The notes: a model not told the origin generated them from the sequence alone. Counted from the first letter of the stretch, positions 1-11,354 are shown. The stretch: 64,000 bases of DNA from Ophiodon elongatus (GCA_016806645.1 JACSYO010002161.1:653001-717000); one strand, 5' to 3'. Program-made: numbers and translations.

Positions 1-289
1 TGAATACAATGTTTAGGGGGAAAAGAAAATCGTTTGTTTTAATTCCAAAGCTCTTATGTCCATAAATTCTACAGTAAAGCAACTATTGAAAGACTGGAAG
101 CAGAACAAACACTCTGCTAGTTTATAAAAAGTGAACATTTCATTGTGTCTGGGATGTAAATCTGTTTCTAATTTTAAAGTGTAAAGTATTTGTCTTTTCC
201 AGTGATCTGGGAGGGTTTCCACAATAAAGTTATTTCAATTATATTACTTGTTACAGTCTATGGTATTGTTATGGTTTTATTCATAGCGT
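1..289. other. No recognised feature
   Basis: AT-rich sequence with short ORFs only. I see no domain, splice signal pair or repeat family here. Confidence 0.4.
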
Positions 290-375
290 GTTTTTTATTT
301 GTTGAACCTTCCTGGTGAATCTGTAACAAGAAGCAGTGAAGCTGTTCTGGAAGCTTGTGATGGAACACCTTACTA
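290..375 (+). mobile_element. Tc1/mariner-like fragment (transposase 3' end)
   Basis: The stretch reading ...gaagctgttctggaagc... followed by ...aacaccttactaatgaa resembles the end of the transposase gene in a Tc1-like family common in teleosts. It is only about 85 bp long and is related to the scraps near 3640-4460 and 12445-12520. Assignment rests on remembered family sequence. Confidence 0.4.
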
Positions 376-397
376 ATGAACACACACTAACACCAGC

Positions 398-592
398 GAC
401 AGTGGGTCAGGAGATCCACTAATTAGAGGAACTGCGGTTTGATTCCCAGGCTCCTCTAGGCCAAACATATCCTTGGGCAAGATACTGAACCCCACAATGT
501 GTGCGCAGCCTCTGCTGTCAGAGTATGAAAGTGTGTGTGAATGGGTGAATGTTGACATGTAATGTACAGCTCTACAAGTGGTCGCATTGCAT
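398..592 (+). mobile_element. tRNA-headed SINE-like repeat, degenerate
   Basis: It contains a box-B-like ggtttgattccc, then ccttgggcaagatactgaaccc, then gtgtgtgaatgggtgaatg and a tail ending near a chtacaagtggtcg-type block. The same order is seen in the better copies at 24057-24352 and 47916-48172. The 5' head is poorly preserved. Confidence 0.6.
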
Positions 593-1213
593 TTACCATA
601 GTTTTATCTGCAATATGAAGATGTTCAGTATCATGGTCAAAGAACACAGAATAACTAATCTCAAGATAAGATATTTTTATCTAAATATAAAGCAAGGAAT
701 CTCTTTCTGTGCGTCCTTTGCTTATCTCGAGTAGTGCTCATCTGATCTACTTCAAACTTGGTGGGTATTTTGCTGTGGCCCCCATGAATTGCTTCCTTGA
801 ATTTGGTTCAATTTGGACACACAGCACGTTCAATATTAATAAACTTTGAATAAACAAGCGAACACTGCTCTAAGTAACAGCAAGGGCGGAGCTTCATGTT
901 TCTGTGGACTTGATCATGTCGTCCCCATTGGGGCATTACAGGCGGCCGCTCATTGACTGCAGTGCACTTTTGCTGCATGTGTGGAAACTTTACAACTATT
1001 ATTCACTTCCCTGCAGCACGTCCGGGGGCCAAGCAATCGGCCCGCTCCAAAGGAGCAAGCATTCTGCATGGCCATGCCCAACGAACGAGCACGCCCCTCC
1101 ACAATACTGTAGGCAGCAATAGAATATACAGTTGTACTGGGTATACAGAATGTACTGTACATGTATGATGCTCAAAACAGCTGCACCAAACCAACACACT
1201 GATTGGACTGTAT
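593..1213. other. No gene; possible old dispersed repeat
   Basis: The 740-1010 part (cttcaaacttggtgggtat onward, with caatattaataaactttgaa) has the look of a common teleost dispersed repeat but I cannot name it. No coding evidence on either strand. Confidence 0.35.
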
Positions 1214-2590
1214 ATTACATTACATTTCATTTAGCAGACACTTTTATCCAAAGCGACTTACAATAAGTGCATTCAACCATGAGAGTTCAAGCCCAGAACA
1301 ACAAGAATCAAGAAAGTACAATTTCCTCAAGAAAGCCAAACTACCAAGTGCTATAAGTAAGAGCCATTTAAGTGCTACCAAAGTGCTGCTTTTTTTTTAA
1401 TTCCAGGTATAGTCTGTTCGCAGCACGGTACGCAAGTATGTTTTGAAACGGATGCGGGCAGCCACCAGTAACCAGTGAAGAGAGCATAGGAGCCACCGGT
1501 AACAAGTGAAGGGAGCGGAGGAGCCACTGGTAATCAGTGAAGGGAGCGGAGGAGCCACCGGTAATCAGTGGAGGGAGCGGAGGAGCCACCGGTAATCAGT
1601 GAAGGGAGCGGAGGAGCCACCGGTAACCAGTGAAGGGAGCATAGGAGCCACCGGTAATCAGTGAAGGGAGCGGAGGAGCCACCGCTAACCAGTGAAGGGA
1701 GCGGAGGAGCCACCGGTAACCAGTGAAGGGAGCGGAGGAGCCACCGCTAACCAGTGAAGGGAGCGGAGGAGCCACCGGTAACCAGTTAAGGGAGCGGAGG
1801 AGCCACCGGTAACCAGTGAAGGGAGCGGAGGAGCCACCGGTAACCAGCAGCCACCGGTAACCAGTGAAGGGAGCGGAAGAGCCACCGGTAACCAGTGAAG
1901 GGAGCGGAGGAGCCACCGTTAACCAGTGAAGGGAGCGGAAGAGCCACCGGTAATCAGTGAAGGGGGCGGAGGAGCCACCGCTAACCAGTGAAGGGAGTGG
2001 AGGAGCCACCGCTAACCAGTGATGGGAGCGGAGGAGCCACCAGTAACCAGTGAAGGGAGCGCAGGAGCCACCGGTAACCAGTGAAGGGAGCGGAGGAGCC
2101 ACCGGTAACCAGTGAAGGGAGCGGAGGAGCCACCGGTAACCAGTGAAGGGAGTGCAGGAGCGGAGTAGTGTGGGTGAATTTAGGTTAAAGACCAGTCGAG
2201 CTGCTGCATTCTGGATGAGCTGCAGAGGTCTGATGGCACTAGCAGGTAGACCTGCCAGGAGGGAGTTACAGTAGTCTAGGCGTGAGATGAACAGAACGAG
2301 GACCAGAACCTGTGCCGCCTTCTGGGTGAGAAGGGGACAGATTCTCCTGATGTTGTGCAGCATGTACCGACAGGAACGTGTTGTTGCAGTAATGTTGGCA
2401 GTAAGGGAGAGTTGACTGTTGATATATATCATCACAGCAATCCCAAGGATACCTCCCCATACTGATATACTGTGACTCCCTAAGATAATCAAGAAGGGAT
2501 CCTTGCTCAGGCCTATCAGCAGCAGCAGCATCAACTCTAATGTACAACAACTTGTCAAATATCCACACTTGGTCAGTGCCCTGGGCATCT
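1214..2590 (-). mobile_element. L2-type LINE, 5'-truncated, expanded by an internal minisatellite
   Basis: Read on the minus strand, the segment around 2180-2450 encodes an L2-family reverse-transcriptase C-terminal stretch: NITATTRSCRYML, NIRRICPLLTQKAAQVLV, SRLDYCNSLLAGLP and LQLIQNAAARLVFN. The coding continues into a 31-bp tandem array (about 1461-2165). It resumes beyond the array at 1400-1458 with LVAARIRFKT, where the family normally has WLPVAARIRFKT. The 3' tail at about 1214-1262 (gtaagtcgctttggataaaa on the minus strand) is the typical L2 3' end, followed by attacatt-type repeats. The copy is dead: truncated upstream of about 2590 and frame-broken. This is a relic, not a host gene. 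Confidence 0.8.
1461..2165. repeat. 31-bp minisatellite inside LINE coding DNA, ~22 units
   Basis: The unit is about accagtgaagggagcggag followed by gagccaccggta, 31 bp (for example CAG at 1628-1630 recurs at 1659-1661). Variants include aatcag/aaccag, cggtaa/cgctaa and an atagga form. One shortened unit lies near 1843-1862. Because 31 is not a multiple of 3, minus-strand translation cycles frames and gives a 31-residue periodic peptide. The unit matches the LINE codons for SLHWLPVA, so it was probably born from that sequence. Confidence 0.93.
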
Positions 2591-2599
2591 GATACCAAA

Positions 2600-2990
2600 C
2601 ACTGAGGTACCCTTAAGCGTCTGTATGCGGTGCAAACGGCTTTCAACTAACTCCAATGTAAATCCATCCGTATCATTATTTGACTGTCAGCGCAACTGAC
2701 ATAATATAAAGGGAGAGAAAATCCGTCCTGGTAGGTGGGAGAGGAGGATGGATGGTTCTGTGTGAAACCAAGTCAACGTTTACTTATTTTATGGTAGTTT
2801 GGTTACAAAACTTACATACTTAAATAACTCCAGTTATGTAACAAACATACTTATTTTAACCCAAACCACAATCTTTTTCCAAAGCCTTACCAAGTAGTTT
2901 TGCCCAAGTACTTCTTTTGCCCAAGTTTATTTTGAAAATACACTACGCATGTCACAAACTGACATCAACTGACGCTATTATTAGTGCTCC
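2600..2990 (+). repeat. Dispersed repeat family R1 copy
   Basis: Shares blocks in the same order with 45800-46110: ttaagcgtct, aactaactccaatgtaaa, ccatccgtatcatta, gtgaaaccaagtcaacgttt, acttattttatggtag. Further blocks (cttattttaacccaaacc, aagtagttttgcccaag, tttattttgaaaatac) recur at 18120-18250 and, inverted in part, at 19360-19620. Classification unknown. Confidence 0.6.
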
Positions 2991-3639
2991 TAAGTGCCCC
3001 AAAATCTGTTGTTTAATGGTGCATTCAGGCAGCCAGCATCAACATCAGCTGCCTCACATGACCACATTCAGTCTTCAGTGACCTGAACCAATGTACCAAT
3101 CAGGGACAGTGGAAGTTTTTAAAATTATGTTCTACTAAATGCTGCACAACATTAGTGGTTTTACATTGAAATAAACGGACAATGTTAGAAAGATTTACAC
3201 TTCAACAGACAGGAAACACCAATGGCCTCTGCTGTATGTCAAAGCAGCCACAGCAACTACACATGCTAGAACACTGCCGACTACTCAAGCACGAAATCTG
3301 GAATCGGAAGCGAGGCAGCATGTGCACACAGGCAAGAGAAATGTGTCCCATGACCAGGTTATCGTAACCTATGAAAACGCAGTGCAGTGAGAATTCAGAC
3401 ATTTAATACAGGAGATGAGCGTATGAAGCAGATCTAATAGTGCGCATGACACCAACATTGGACGTATTCATATGAGACAGCTGTCAGTTGTCACTTATCT
3501 TGCACTCTTCTGGGAGTTATGAATCAATGCTATGCCAAAAAAAAATCTGCTCAATCTATTTTATAAATCTAAATCTAAGCTATAACCAAATGCAACTGGC
3601 TTATGAGTTCCACTGTACAACAGTAGTTATAGTCACCCA
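2991..3639. other. No recognised feature
   Basis: Unique-looking AT-rich DNA. Short ORFs near 3182-3402 on both strands have no recognisable domain. Confidence 0.35.
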
Positions 3640-4460
3640 GCTATAGCTGGCCGTAATGAACTTGCTAGGAGGATCAGTGCCCTAGGTTGCTCAATTCATT
3701 TGGACACTAGAACAATTCCTCTGAATACCTGTCATGGAACATTTTTTGCAGCAAGGATTATACAATAAGCAATGAAAAAAAAGTGCATCCTTTGTCCCAC
3801 CAAATACTGTCGTACAGCACATTTATATCCCAGTAAAAAAAGGGAGAAAGGTGTTCATAAAAACTTTTATTTTTTAATCTGATGGTTTTGTTTTGCCCTC
3901 AGGACCTCTTCTCTCAGCATCCATGGAACCAGTGAAGAGTGAACCAGTTAACATTAACATACAAGAAATGGTGGTTACATTGACTTCAGATGGTTGTCAA
4001 ATGAAAGGAAAACTTGAACAAATGTAAAAGGGCAGACAGGGCTTACTGAAGATGATCATATGCTATGGCCTTCCCTGTCACCATACCTCAACCCAATTAA
4101 AACACCTTTGGGAAATTTCAGAGCAACGTGTTAACCACAACACACACAGACAGACATCTCATTGCGTAGTAATTTGACGTCTCTTAAAACACCGAACATG
4201 CCATGCAGATGTACAGAAGCAGTCGAGGTGTTGGGGCTGGGATGTGCCGAGAAGTGAATGTCATAAATTTGATGCTTTTCTGGAGAATGAATGCACATCA
4301 ACACAAGGAAGATGTGTGTTGCCCTTTAGCACCACCATCAAGTGTTCATCTCTGCAGGAGAGTTCCAAACAATTGGAGAATATATTACAGTAGAGGGGGT
4401 ACTGAAGCCTTTCTGGAGCAACATCTCCTAGAAGTTATGTCTACGTATGTATATACAACT
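3640..4460 (+). mobile_element. Degenerate Tc1/mariner-like element
   Basis: Near 4060-4130 the DNA reads as a decayed transposase motif, roughly WPSLSPYLNPIK, like the conserved SPDLNPIE block of Tc1/mariner transposases. Around 4330-4430 it has caccaccatcaagtgttcat and gagagttccaaacaattgg, which resemble downstream parts of the same family. Many stops and indels. The 130-residue ORF at 4203-4595 is a chance frame across this relic. Confidence 0.45.
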
Positions 4461-4737
4461 AATTGGCAACACATCCGGAATAGCCATTGGTGTAGTCTTT
4501 TCAGTTTGGCAGAAGAACCTTCAGTTACTCAGAATTACAGAAATAGAGAAAATGTCCGCAGTGACTTCGAGAAAAAAAAAGAAGTATTTCATTGATCCAT
4601 AAAGAAGGTAAACTGTCATCTCTCCAGCTAACAGTCCAAAATCCATACCGTGGCCCGTGCTGGAATCTGAATCTGCAAAGTAACCAGTAACTAAAAGAGC
4701 TGGGACCAAGTCATTGTGTCACTGTTTTGTTATAATA

Positions 4738-4830
4738 AGTCTCAAGTCTTTGCATTCAAGTTCCAAGTCAAGTCCAAAGTCAAGAAAAGAAAGTCCTGAG
4801 TCAAGTTCCAAGTTGAAAAACTTTGGTTTT
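4738..4830. repeat. Degenerate (CAAGTC)n simple repeat
   Basis: Repeated caagtc/aagtcc hexamers with interruptions, for example caagtctcaagtc and caagtccaaagtcaag. No coding content. Confidence 0.7.
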
Positions 4831-5355
4831 GAGGATTAAACAAGTCATAGTTTGTTAAAACAAGTGCAACTGAAGTTAATCATAAAAAACATCCAGGTTT
4901 TTAAGTGTTGATGATTCAGGTTTTTCATGATTTTCATCTTTGGGGTTGTTGGTAGGTATCAAGTATCTTCAAGTCAAAAGGCTCATGTCCAAATTAAATC
5001 ATGTATTTTAATGCTTGTGAGTTCAACAGTAAACAGCCCTCAATGGTATTGACATTGTTCTGTTGGGCAGCGTTGTGCTGTTAAAGGCACTTTAAATGCT
5101 CAGGCAATCAAACGACAGTCTCTCGTATGCCATGGACAATCATTCTTGAGTAATTTACTTTACCCTGAGGAAATGGGTACTGTAGCACCGTATCCTCCAA
5201 ACATTACTAGAGCAACAATGAAAGTGAATGTTTTCTCGGAAAATAAATGCTAAACACATTCACCGAGGTTGATGGTGCCCTCAAGTGGGCGTTACGTAGC
5301 AGATGAGACAAGTTCTGATTGGCCTATAGAAATGCCAGAGAAATGGAATACTACA
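4831..5355. other. No recognised feature
   Basis: Unique-looking sequence up to the hAT target duplication at 5356. No domain or repeat recognised. Confidence 0.35.
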
Positions 5356-5669
5356 CTATATATCAGGGGTGACTAATAGGCAGACCACGGTCCGGATCCG
5401 GTCCCAGATATCGTTGTATCTGGACCCTGGACCTATAACTGATAGATAATTGAGAATTATAACATTTTGACGGAGCGCTTCTATTTTAACGGGCGCAACT
5501 GTTTCAGCCTTTGCGGCTCTCGTTCATTGCATGCATTGTAAATCACATCACGTGATGCTACTCAGCCAATCAAATATGTGTATTCCAATAAGCATCGCGG
5601 CTTGAGTGAGATATTAACAGACGGGAGAGACGGGCCGACAGGAAGAACAGTCGGAACAGTTCAAGAGTC

Positions 5670-5913
5670 AGAGAAGTTATTTCACATTTCTCCAAAAAGA
5701 GAAATGTGGACAGTGAAATCAGATCCTTTAACCAAGAATGGACAGACTTTTAGGTTAATTCTTCCAATGGATGGTTTCAAACCAGTGTGTCTCATATGTT
5801 CAGAGACCGTGACGATTATTAAAAGCGGTATTGTGAAGCACCACTACGAGAAAAAGCACAAATCTTTGAGCAAACGTACCCATTCAGCCCAATATTATCA
5901 GAATCCTGACTGA
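5670..5913 (+). pseudogene. hAT transposase N-terminal BED-type zinc-finger fragment (GTF2IRD2-like)
   Basis: The fragment reads in two frames. Up to about 5750 one frame gives KKRNVDSEIRSFNQEWTDF. After a shift the next gives LPMDGFKPVCLICSETV, then KSGIVKHHYEKKH. This C-x2-C...H-x5-H finger with a preceding aromatic block is typical of the N-terminus of Charlie-group hAT transposases and of host genes derived from them, such as GTF2IRD2. It cannot be a working transposase: there is a frameshift near 5750, the fragment is cut off by a SINE at about 5915, and no catalytic domain follows. There is no good ATG upstream; the only in-frame ATG of the second frame is at 5704. Confidence 0.7.
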
Positions 5914-5914
5914 T

Positions 5915-6075
5915 TCTACCATTCACACACTGTAGGCACAGCTACAGGAGCAATTTGGGGTGAAGTGTCTTGCCCAAGGACACATCAACATGGACTAGCG
6001 GAGCCGGGGATTGAACCGCTGATCTTCTGATTGAAGAAACGACCCTGCTCACCACTAGGCCAAAGTCGCCTATAA
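5915..6075 (-). mobile_element. SINE-like repeat, minus orientation, truncated
   Basis: It contains the reverse complement of the family blocks: ccattcacacactgtaggca, cttgcccaaggacacatc, ctagcggagccggggattga (box B complement) and ctcaccactaggcca (box A complement). The tail part is missing. It interrupts the hAT transposase fragment. Confidence 0.75.
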
Positions 6076-7091
6076 AAGATTGACACGCCCCCCCCAATCA
6101 GCTGATGGAGTAATACAGAGAGAATATAGAGACTGAGATTATGAATGACAAAGTGTAGAGGGTGGCTGCGGTCGAATAGTCCTTTTAGCTTAGGAAGGTT
6201 CCTAACTGAGTGAAATGACCCGGAAGTATCTCAGTGGCCGCCATGATAAGAGCTGTTCGAATTCTCTAAATGCAAAGGAAAGGAGCTTCAATGCTTCCTT
6301 ACTTAGCTCCTTTAGCATCGGAAACACTGGACCTTCCTTTACGAAAGGAAAGGAAATAATTCTGACCCACAATTCCTTGCGGCGGTAACATTTAAAGTGA
6401 CGCACCATTTGGCTGTTCACGAGAACAAACCATCATGAAGACAAACGCAGATCATGTAAATAACCGTTGTCTGTCATAACTCGGAAATGAACTTTCAATA
6501 ATCTGTTAAACCTGCTGGCAAACTACGACCGTTGCATTGCTGTAAAGTGATCAAACTGCTGTAAACTGATCAAACTAATGTAAACTGATCAAAGTGACGT
6601 ATTGATCTGTTCTCTCTGGTGTTTACTGCAGCCTCAGCCCTCGTTCTTTTATTTGACTTCAGTTACAGAAGCTTTGATAAAAGGTTAAACTGGACGAGCT
6701 CCTCAGTCTGAGTCATGTTTTTAATTATCATCTTTTCAATCAACATTACAATTTTAAAACACTATCAAGTCAACACTTCTAGGTCACACTGAGTTTCATA
6801 AACTGTTGTCTGCATATTATTATGATCAGATTATAATCTGTATTCAAACCATCACAACACAAATGGATGAGACATTGTTAGTGGGAGAACGTATTTAATT
6901 CAGCATGTTTGAAACTGAAGAATGAAACAGTATAGTAGCTTTGTTCTCTCTGTGACAGTCCTTTGGTTTAACTTTTATATTCCTTCTTTCATTTCTATTC
7001 CAACTTTGTTAATAAAGTAATACTTTTAACAGGGTTGTTTATGTCGTTATGACTCAACACTGTAAGAACACGGACAGAGTATCTAAGATGC

Positions 7092-7206
7092 TGTAACAAG
7101 TCTGTGTTACCTTGGTGGGTTCCGCTGCGTACAAATAAGCCAGCCCCGTTCCCTGAACCACTCCATCCCCTCTGCAGCTGAGTCCAACCACGCCCCCGCC
7201 ACCACA
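7092..7206 (-). repeat. 3' LTR of the Gmr1-like element, internally deleted
   Basis: Matches the first ~52 and last ~63 bases of the 274-bp LTR at 11381-11654. It lacks about 150 central bases (the counterpart of roughly 11433-11583) plus about 11 more near the end. The adjacent 7207-7222 region, minus strand gcggtgggggta, is a purine-rich tract suitable as the plus-strand primer. By eye about six substitutions separate the aligned parts of the two LTRs. Confidence 0.88.
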
Positions 7207-8630
7207 TACCCCCACCGCCCGACTTAGGCCGGGGAGCCATCCGGCCTAACCTACTCCCCCTCCACCCGTGAGAGCGGGAGAGAAAGTCGGCCACAACCAT
7301 CTGCGCCCCCAGCCTATGGACCACCTTGAAATTAAAAGGCTGTAAAGCCAGATACCACCGAGTGATCCAGGCGTTGGTATCTTTCATGCGGTGAGCCACT
7401 GGAGCGGGACATGGTCCAAACAGAGGGTGAATGAGCGTCCCAGGAGGTAGTAGCGCAGGGAGTCGACCGCCCACCGGATGGCCAGGCACTCCTCCACCGT
7501 GCTGCACCTGGCCTCCCTCTCGGATAGCTTCCGGCTGATGTATAGGACGGGGCGGTCGACCCCCCGAACCTGCCGGGACAAAACGGCCCCCAGCCCTCTG
7601 TTCGATGCATCAGTCTGCAGAGTAAAGGGAACAGAGAAGTTAGGTGTATGAAGGAGTGGCTCCCCACAGAGGGCCTGTTTCACCCTCTCAAACACCAACT
7701 GGCACTGCTCCGTCCACGGGACCGGATCTGAGGCACCTTTCCGGGTCAGGTCGGTCAAGGGGCTGGTCAGATCTGCGAAGTTCGGGATGAACCGTCTATA
7801 ATAACCCGCCAGCCCCAAGAACCGCCTCACCTCTTTTTTAGTCTTGGGCCGTGGGCAGGCTGCGATAGCAGCGGGCTTGTCCACCTGAGGGCGCACCCGC
7901 CCGCCACCCAAGTGGTACCCCAGATACCGTACCTCCCGCCGTCCAACTGCACACTTCCCCGGGTTGGCGGTGAGCCCAGCCTGCCTCAGGGACTCCAGCA
8001 CCACGCCCACCTGCTGCACATGCTCCGCCCAGGTGGTGCTATGGATGATTACATCATCCAAGTAGGCGGCAGCATATGCAGCGTGCGGACGCAGCACCCG
8101 GTCCATGAGGCGTTGGAAAGTGGCTGGAGCACCAAACAACCCGAAGGGAAGCATGGTGAATTGGTATAACCCATACGGAGTGGAGAAGGCCGTCTTTTCC
8201 CTGGACTCTGGCGACAGAGGAATCTGCCAGTACCCCTTAGTTAAATCCAGTGTTGTAAAGAAACGCGCCGTGCCCAGTCGGTCCAGGAGTTCGACCCGGG
8301 GCATTGGGTACGCATCGAAACGTGACACATCGTTCACCCTGCGATAGTCCACACAGAACCATATAGACCCATCCTTCTTGACAACAAGAAGGATGGGGCT
8401 ACACCAGGCACTGTTGGACTCTATTACCCCCATCTCCAGCATGGCAGCCAATTCCCTCTGAACCACTTTTCTTTTGTGTTCAGGTAACCTGTAGGGTCGC
8501 GACCGCACAGCCACACCCGGAGGAGTCTCAATTCTATGCTCTAGATCAGCAAACTGCTCTTGCAACTGGGCAATGTCTGTTCTCTGGCTCCCAGAGAGAT
8601 GGTCTTCACAAAAGGAGCGAGGTCAGATTG
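7207..8630 (-). pseudogene. Gmr1-like pol, reverse transcriptase and RNase H part
   Basis: The main open segment 7384-8565 (393 residues) has the RT core: SAWCSPILLVVKKDGSI, DYRRVNDVSRFDAYPMP, TTLDLTKGYWQIPL, FGLFGAPATFQRLMD and the catalytic YLDD in AAYLDDVIIHS. It then has the tether LGLAGYYRRFIPNFA and RNase H with TDASNRGLGAVLS and STVEECLAIRWAV. A frameshift near 7390 moves the end of RNase H (ITRWYLALQPF, ADFLSRSHG) into another frame, open until it runs into the LTR. The RT core itself is intact, but the chain is broken before its end and lies downstream of other breaks. The segment joins directly to the integrase end at about 8646. Confidence 0.92.
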
Positions 8631-8639
8631 GTGGATTTT

Positions 8640-10375
8640 GGCTCCTCAGGCCCCAGCTCCTCTCTCGGATACCGCGGACACCAGAGAAACAGACTCCGCC
8701 TCTCTCCATGCTTTTAGGAGGTTGAGGTGGTAGATCTGTAGAGCTTCACCCCTGTCAGAATGCACCACCTCATAGTCGACGTCCCCCACTTGCCGTGTGA
8801 CCACAAAGGGCCCTTGCCACTTGGCGAGTAGTTTAGAGCTGGAAGTAGGAAGCAATACAACTACCTTTTCTCCCGGTGTGAATTGTCTCAGCCTGGCTCC
8901 TCTGTTGTACAGCCGTTGTTGACGCTCCTGGGCCTGGAGCAAATTCTCACGTGACATCCGACCCAGTGTGTGGAGTTTTGCTCTCAGGTCCAGGACGTAC
9001 TGGATCTCATTTTTACTGGTGCTCGGACCTTCCTCCCAGTTTTCCTTAATCAGGTCGATCACCCCCCGTGGTGTCCTGTCGAACAGCAGTTCAAAGGGAG
9101 AAAATCCCGTGGAGGACCTCCCGCACTGCAAACAGAGAATCAAGCCATTTATCCCAATTATGTTCATCTTCACGAATAAATTTACAGATCATGGACTTCA
9201 AAGTCTTATTCAGACGCTCCACCAGACCGTCTGTCTGTGGGTGGTACACACTAGTCCGAATAGACTTGATGCCCAGCAACCCGTAAAGTTCTCTCAGTGT
9301 TCGTGACATGAACGAGGTGCCCTGGTCAGTCAGAATCTCTTTCGGGATCCCGACACGGGAGATGACCTGAAAAAGAGCCTGCGCAACACTCTTTGCAGAA
9401 ATGTTGCGCAACGGCACTGCCTCCGGATATCGTGTTGTGTAATCCACCAGAACTCACACAAAGCAATATCCGCGTGCGCTCCGGTGAAATGACCCGATAA
9501 GGTCCATGGCGATCCGCTCGAACGGCACCTCCATTAACGGCAGAGGACGCAAAGGCGCCCTCGGAATGGCCGGGTGGTTTACCAACTGGCACTCCGGGCA
9601 GGATGCGCACCAACGGCACACATCCGCCCGAATACCCGGCCAATAAAATCGGGCCATTATCCGGTCTAGCGTTTTCTCATATCCCATGTGACCAGCCAGT
9701 GGGTTATAGTGAGCCGCCTGGAATATTTCCCGGCGGCTTTTCGGCACCAGCAACTGGGTGTTCTCCTGCCCTGTCTGCGTGTCACGGCTCACTCTGTACA
9801 GCCTGTCCCTGATCAATGAGAAGTGCGGGTATGACTGCGCTGCGTTAGGGCGCACCAGCTGACCATCAATCTTTATCACTTGGTCAAAGGCCGAGCGCAG
9901 AGTATCATCCCGAGACTGCTCGAGTGGACAAACTTCAATGGAGTGGAACTCGGGAGCCGATGGAGTCTCCACAGGAGGCTCCGCCGGTTCCCCCTCCCCG
10001 TCTGCAGCGTCGGAAGACATTGCCTCGCCGCTGAGCACAGCGCACATCCCGCATGACCCTGTCTGCCGTGAACGCACCCCCGCAGCCTGCCCCATTAACC
10101 TGTCAAACCCCAGCCAATCTGTTCCCAAGATCAGGCGGGAGCTAACCGCTACCTTTACACTATGCTTTTTCCCCATGTATCCAATCTCCACTGACACTAT
10201 GGGATACTCGTGAACATCCCCATGCACACACTGAATTTTCCCCCACAATGAATCCACCAATGCCCCGGACCGAACCAGGCTCTGGTGGATCATAGACTGC
10301 GTACAGCCCGAATCCACCATCGCCTGAGGTGTACCCCCCTGGATTCTTACCGGAACGCGGTACATCGCTCCCGGA
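8640..10375 (-). pseudogene. Gmr1-like pol, protease and integrase part
   Basis: Protease comes first: MVDSGCTQSMIHQSLV holds the aspartate motif (D-S-G), followed by LILGTDWLGFD. After a linker the integrase zinc domain appears, with H...H in HYNPLAGHMGYEKTL and CASCPECQ. The catalytic core has AMDLIGSF, TDQGTSFMS and TSVYHPQTDGLVERLNK. A C-terminal GPF/Y-like module follows (LAKWQGPFVVTRQVGDVDYEV). An in-frame TGA at 9454-9456 and a frameshift near 9110-9125 break it. The position of integrase before RT, not after it, is the key oddity compared with ordinary Ty3/gypsy elements. Confidence 0.9.
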
Positions 10376-11354
10376 CCGGGTTAGGGTGTTGGAGAGACGG
10401 CAACCCGGATCACCTGGCCCACCTCCATCAGAGGACACTCTCTCTCCGAAAGTGTCCGGGCTGCCCGCACCTCCAACATTCCTGCCATGGTGCTTGAGGT
10501 ACCCCCTGTGGGCTGGGAAGGGTGCTGGTGTTAGCTGGGGTCGGAGGATCGGGGAGCCAAACATGAAACATGGGCCACACCAGGAGCTGCGGTGAGAGCC
10601 TCCTCCGCGGGCGGGCGGGTGTCAGCCGGGATGGAGCCGGCAGCTGACCGCTGTCCCCCTGACTGTTGGGATGCACCACCAGGTGGTCCTCCGCCAGGGT
10701 GACGGCAGTTTCCAGTGCCGTAGGGCGGTGGCAGCGGACCCATTCTGATGTTTGGGCCGGCACGAATTGCTCCAGGACCACCTTCTCCACCACCTCCTGC
10801 ACCGCTTCTGGGCTCCCGGGCTGCAGCCACCTGGTTGCAGCGTCCTTTAGCCGCTGGGTGTACGCGAACGGCCTGGCCTCGCGGAACTGGTGTCGGTGGT
10901 CCTCCGGCGACAGGCCCAGGTGATCCATGACAGCTTTACGTGTGTCTGCATAACTATGCCTGGCTTCCGGTGGCAGCCCCAGGGCCGCTGTCTGCGCCTC
11001 CCCGGATAGTAGAGGCAAAAGCCGGACCGCCCACTCAGCAGCAGGTCAGCCGCACGCCTCAGCCACCGCCTCGAACGCATCCAAAAATGACTGCACGTTA
11101 TCTACTGCGGTCAACTTGTGCAGGACCACACCGGCCAGCGTAGAGGGGGCCGGCACCGGTGGAGCTGCCGCTGTCCGGGCTACGATCAGCTCTAGGGCGC
11201 AGGCCTGCCTCTCTGCCTGGACCTGGAGCGACCTCAGGAACTGCCTGTTAGCCTCCGCCTGGTCCTTCTGCATGGCCGCTATGCCACCCAGCATCTGCCC
11301 CAAAGCAACGATCGACTGGGTCGGCATCTCTGGGTGCTGCTCATTATCCGCCAT
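10376..11354 (-). pseudogene. Gmr1-like gag with CCHC zinc knuckle
   Basis: Starts at ATG 11354 (MADNEQHPEMP), about 25 bp inside the 5' LTR edge. The N-terminal part is Q- and A-rich with a likely coiled segment. A capsid-like middle reads LPLLSGEAQTAALGLPPEAR and RWLQPGSPEAVQEVVEKVVL. The C-terminal knuckle begins CWRCGQPGHFRRE. An in-frame TGA lies at 11046-11048. A short AG-repeat frameshift at the last cysteine of the knuckle (about 10440) disrupts the CCHC set and the link to protease. No env-like frame follows pol. Confidence 0.87.

Noticed and set aside
1596..2588. 330-codon minus-strand ORF with periodic TGGSSAPFTGYRW peptide
   Set aside because: It is the L2 reverse-transcriptase relic read through a 31-bp minisatellite; no initiation or splice evidence for a host protein.
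4203..4595. 130-codon ORF
   Set aside because: Falls on a decayed Tc1-like element with no continuous transposase homology.
6202..6420. Short ORF with GPVFPMLKELSKEALKLLSF conserved in both TIR element copies
   Set aside because: Conservation is explained by common descent of the element; the region overlaps a near-palindrome and the frame is short.
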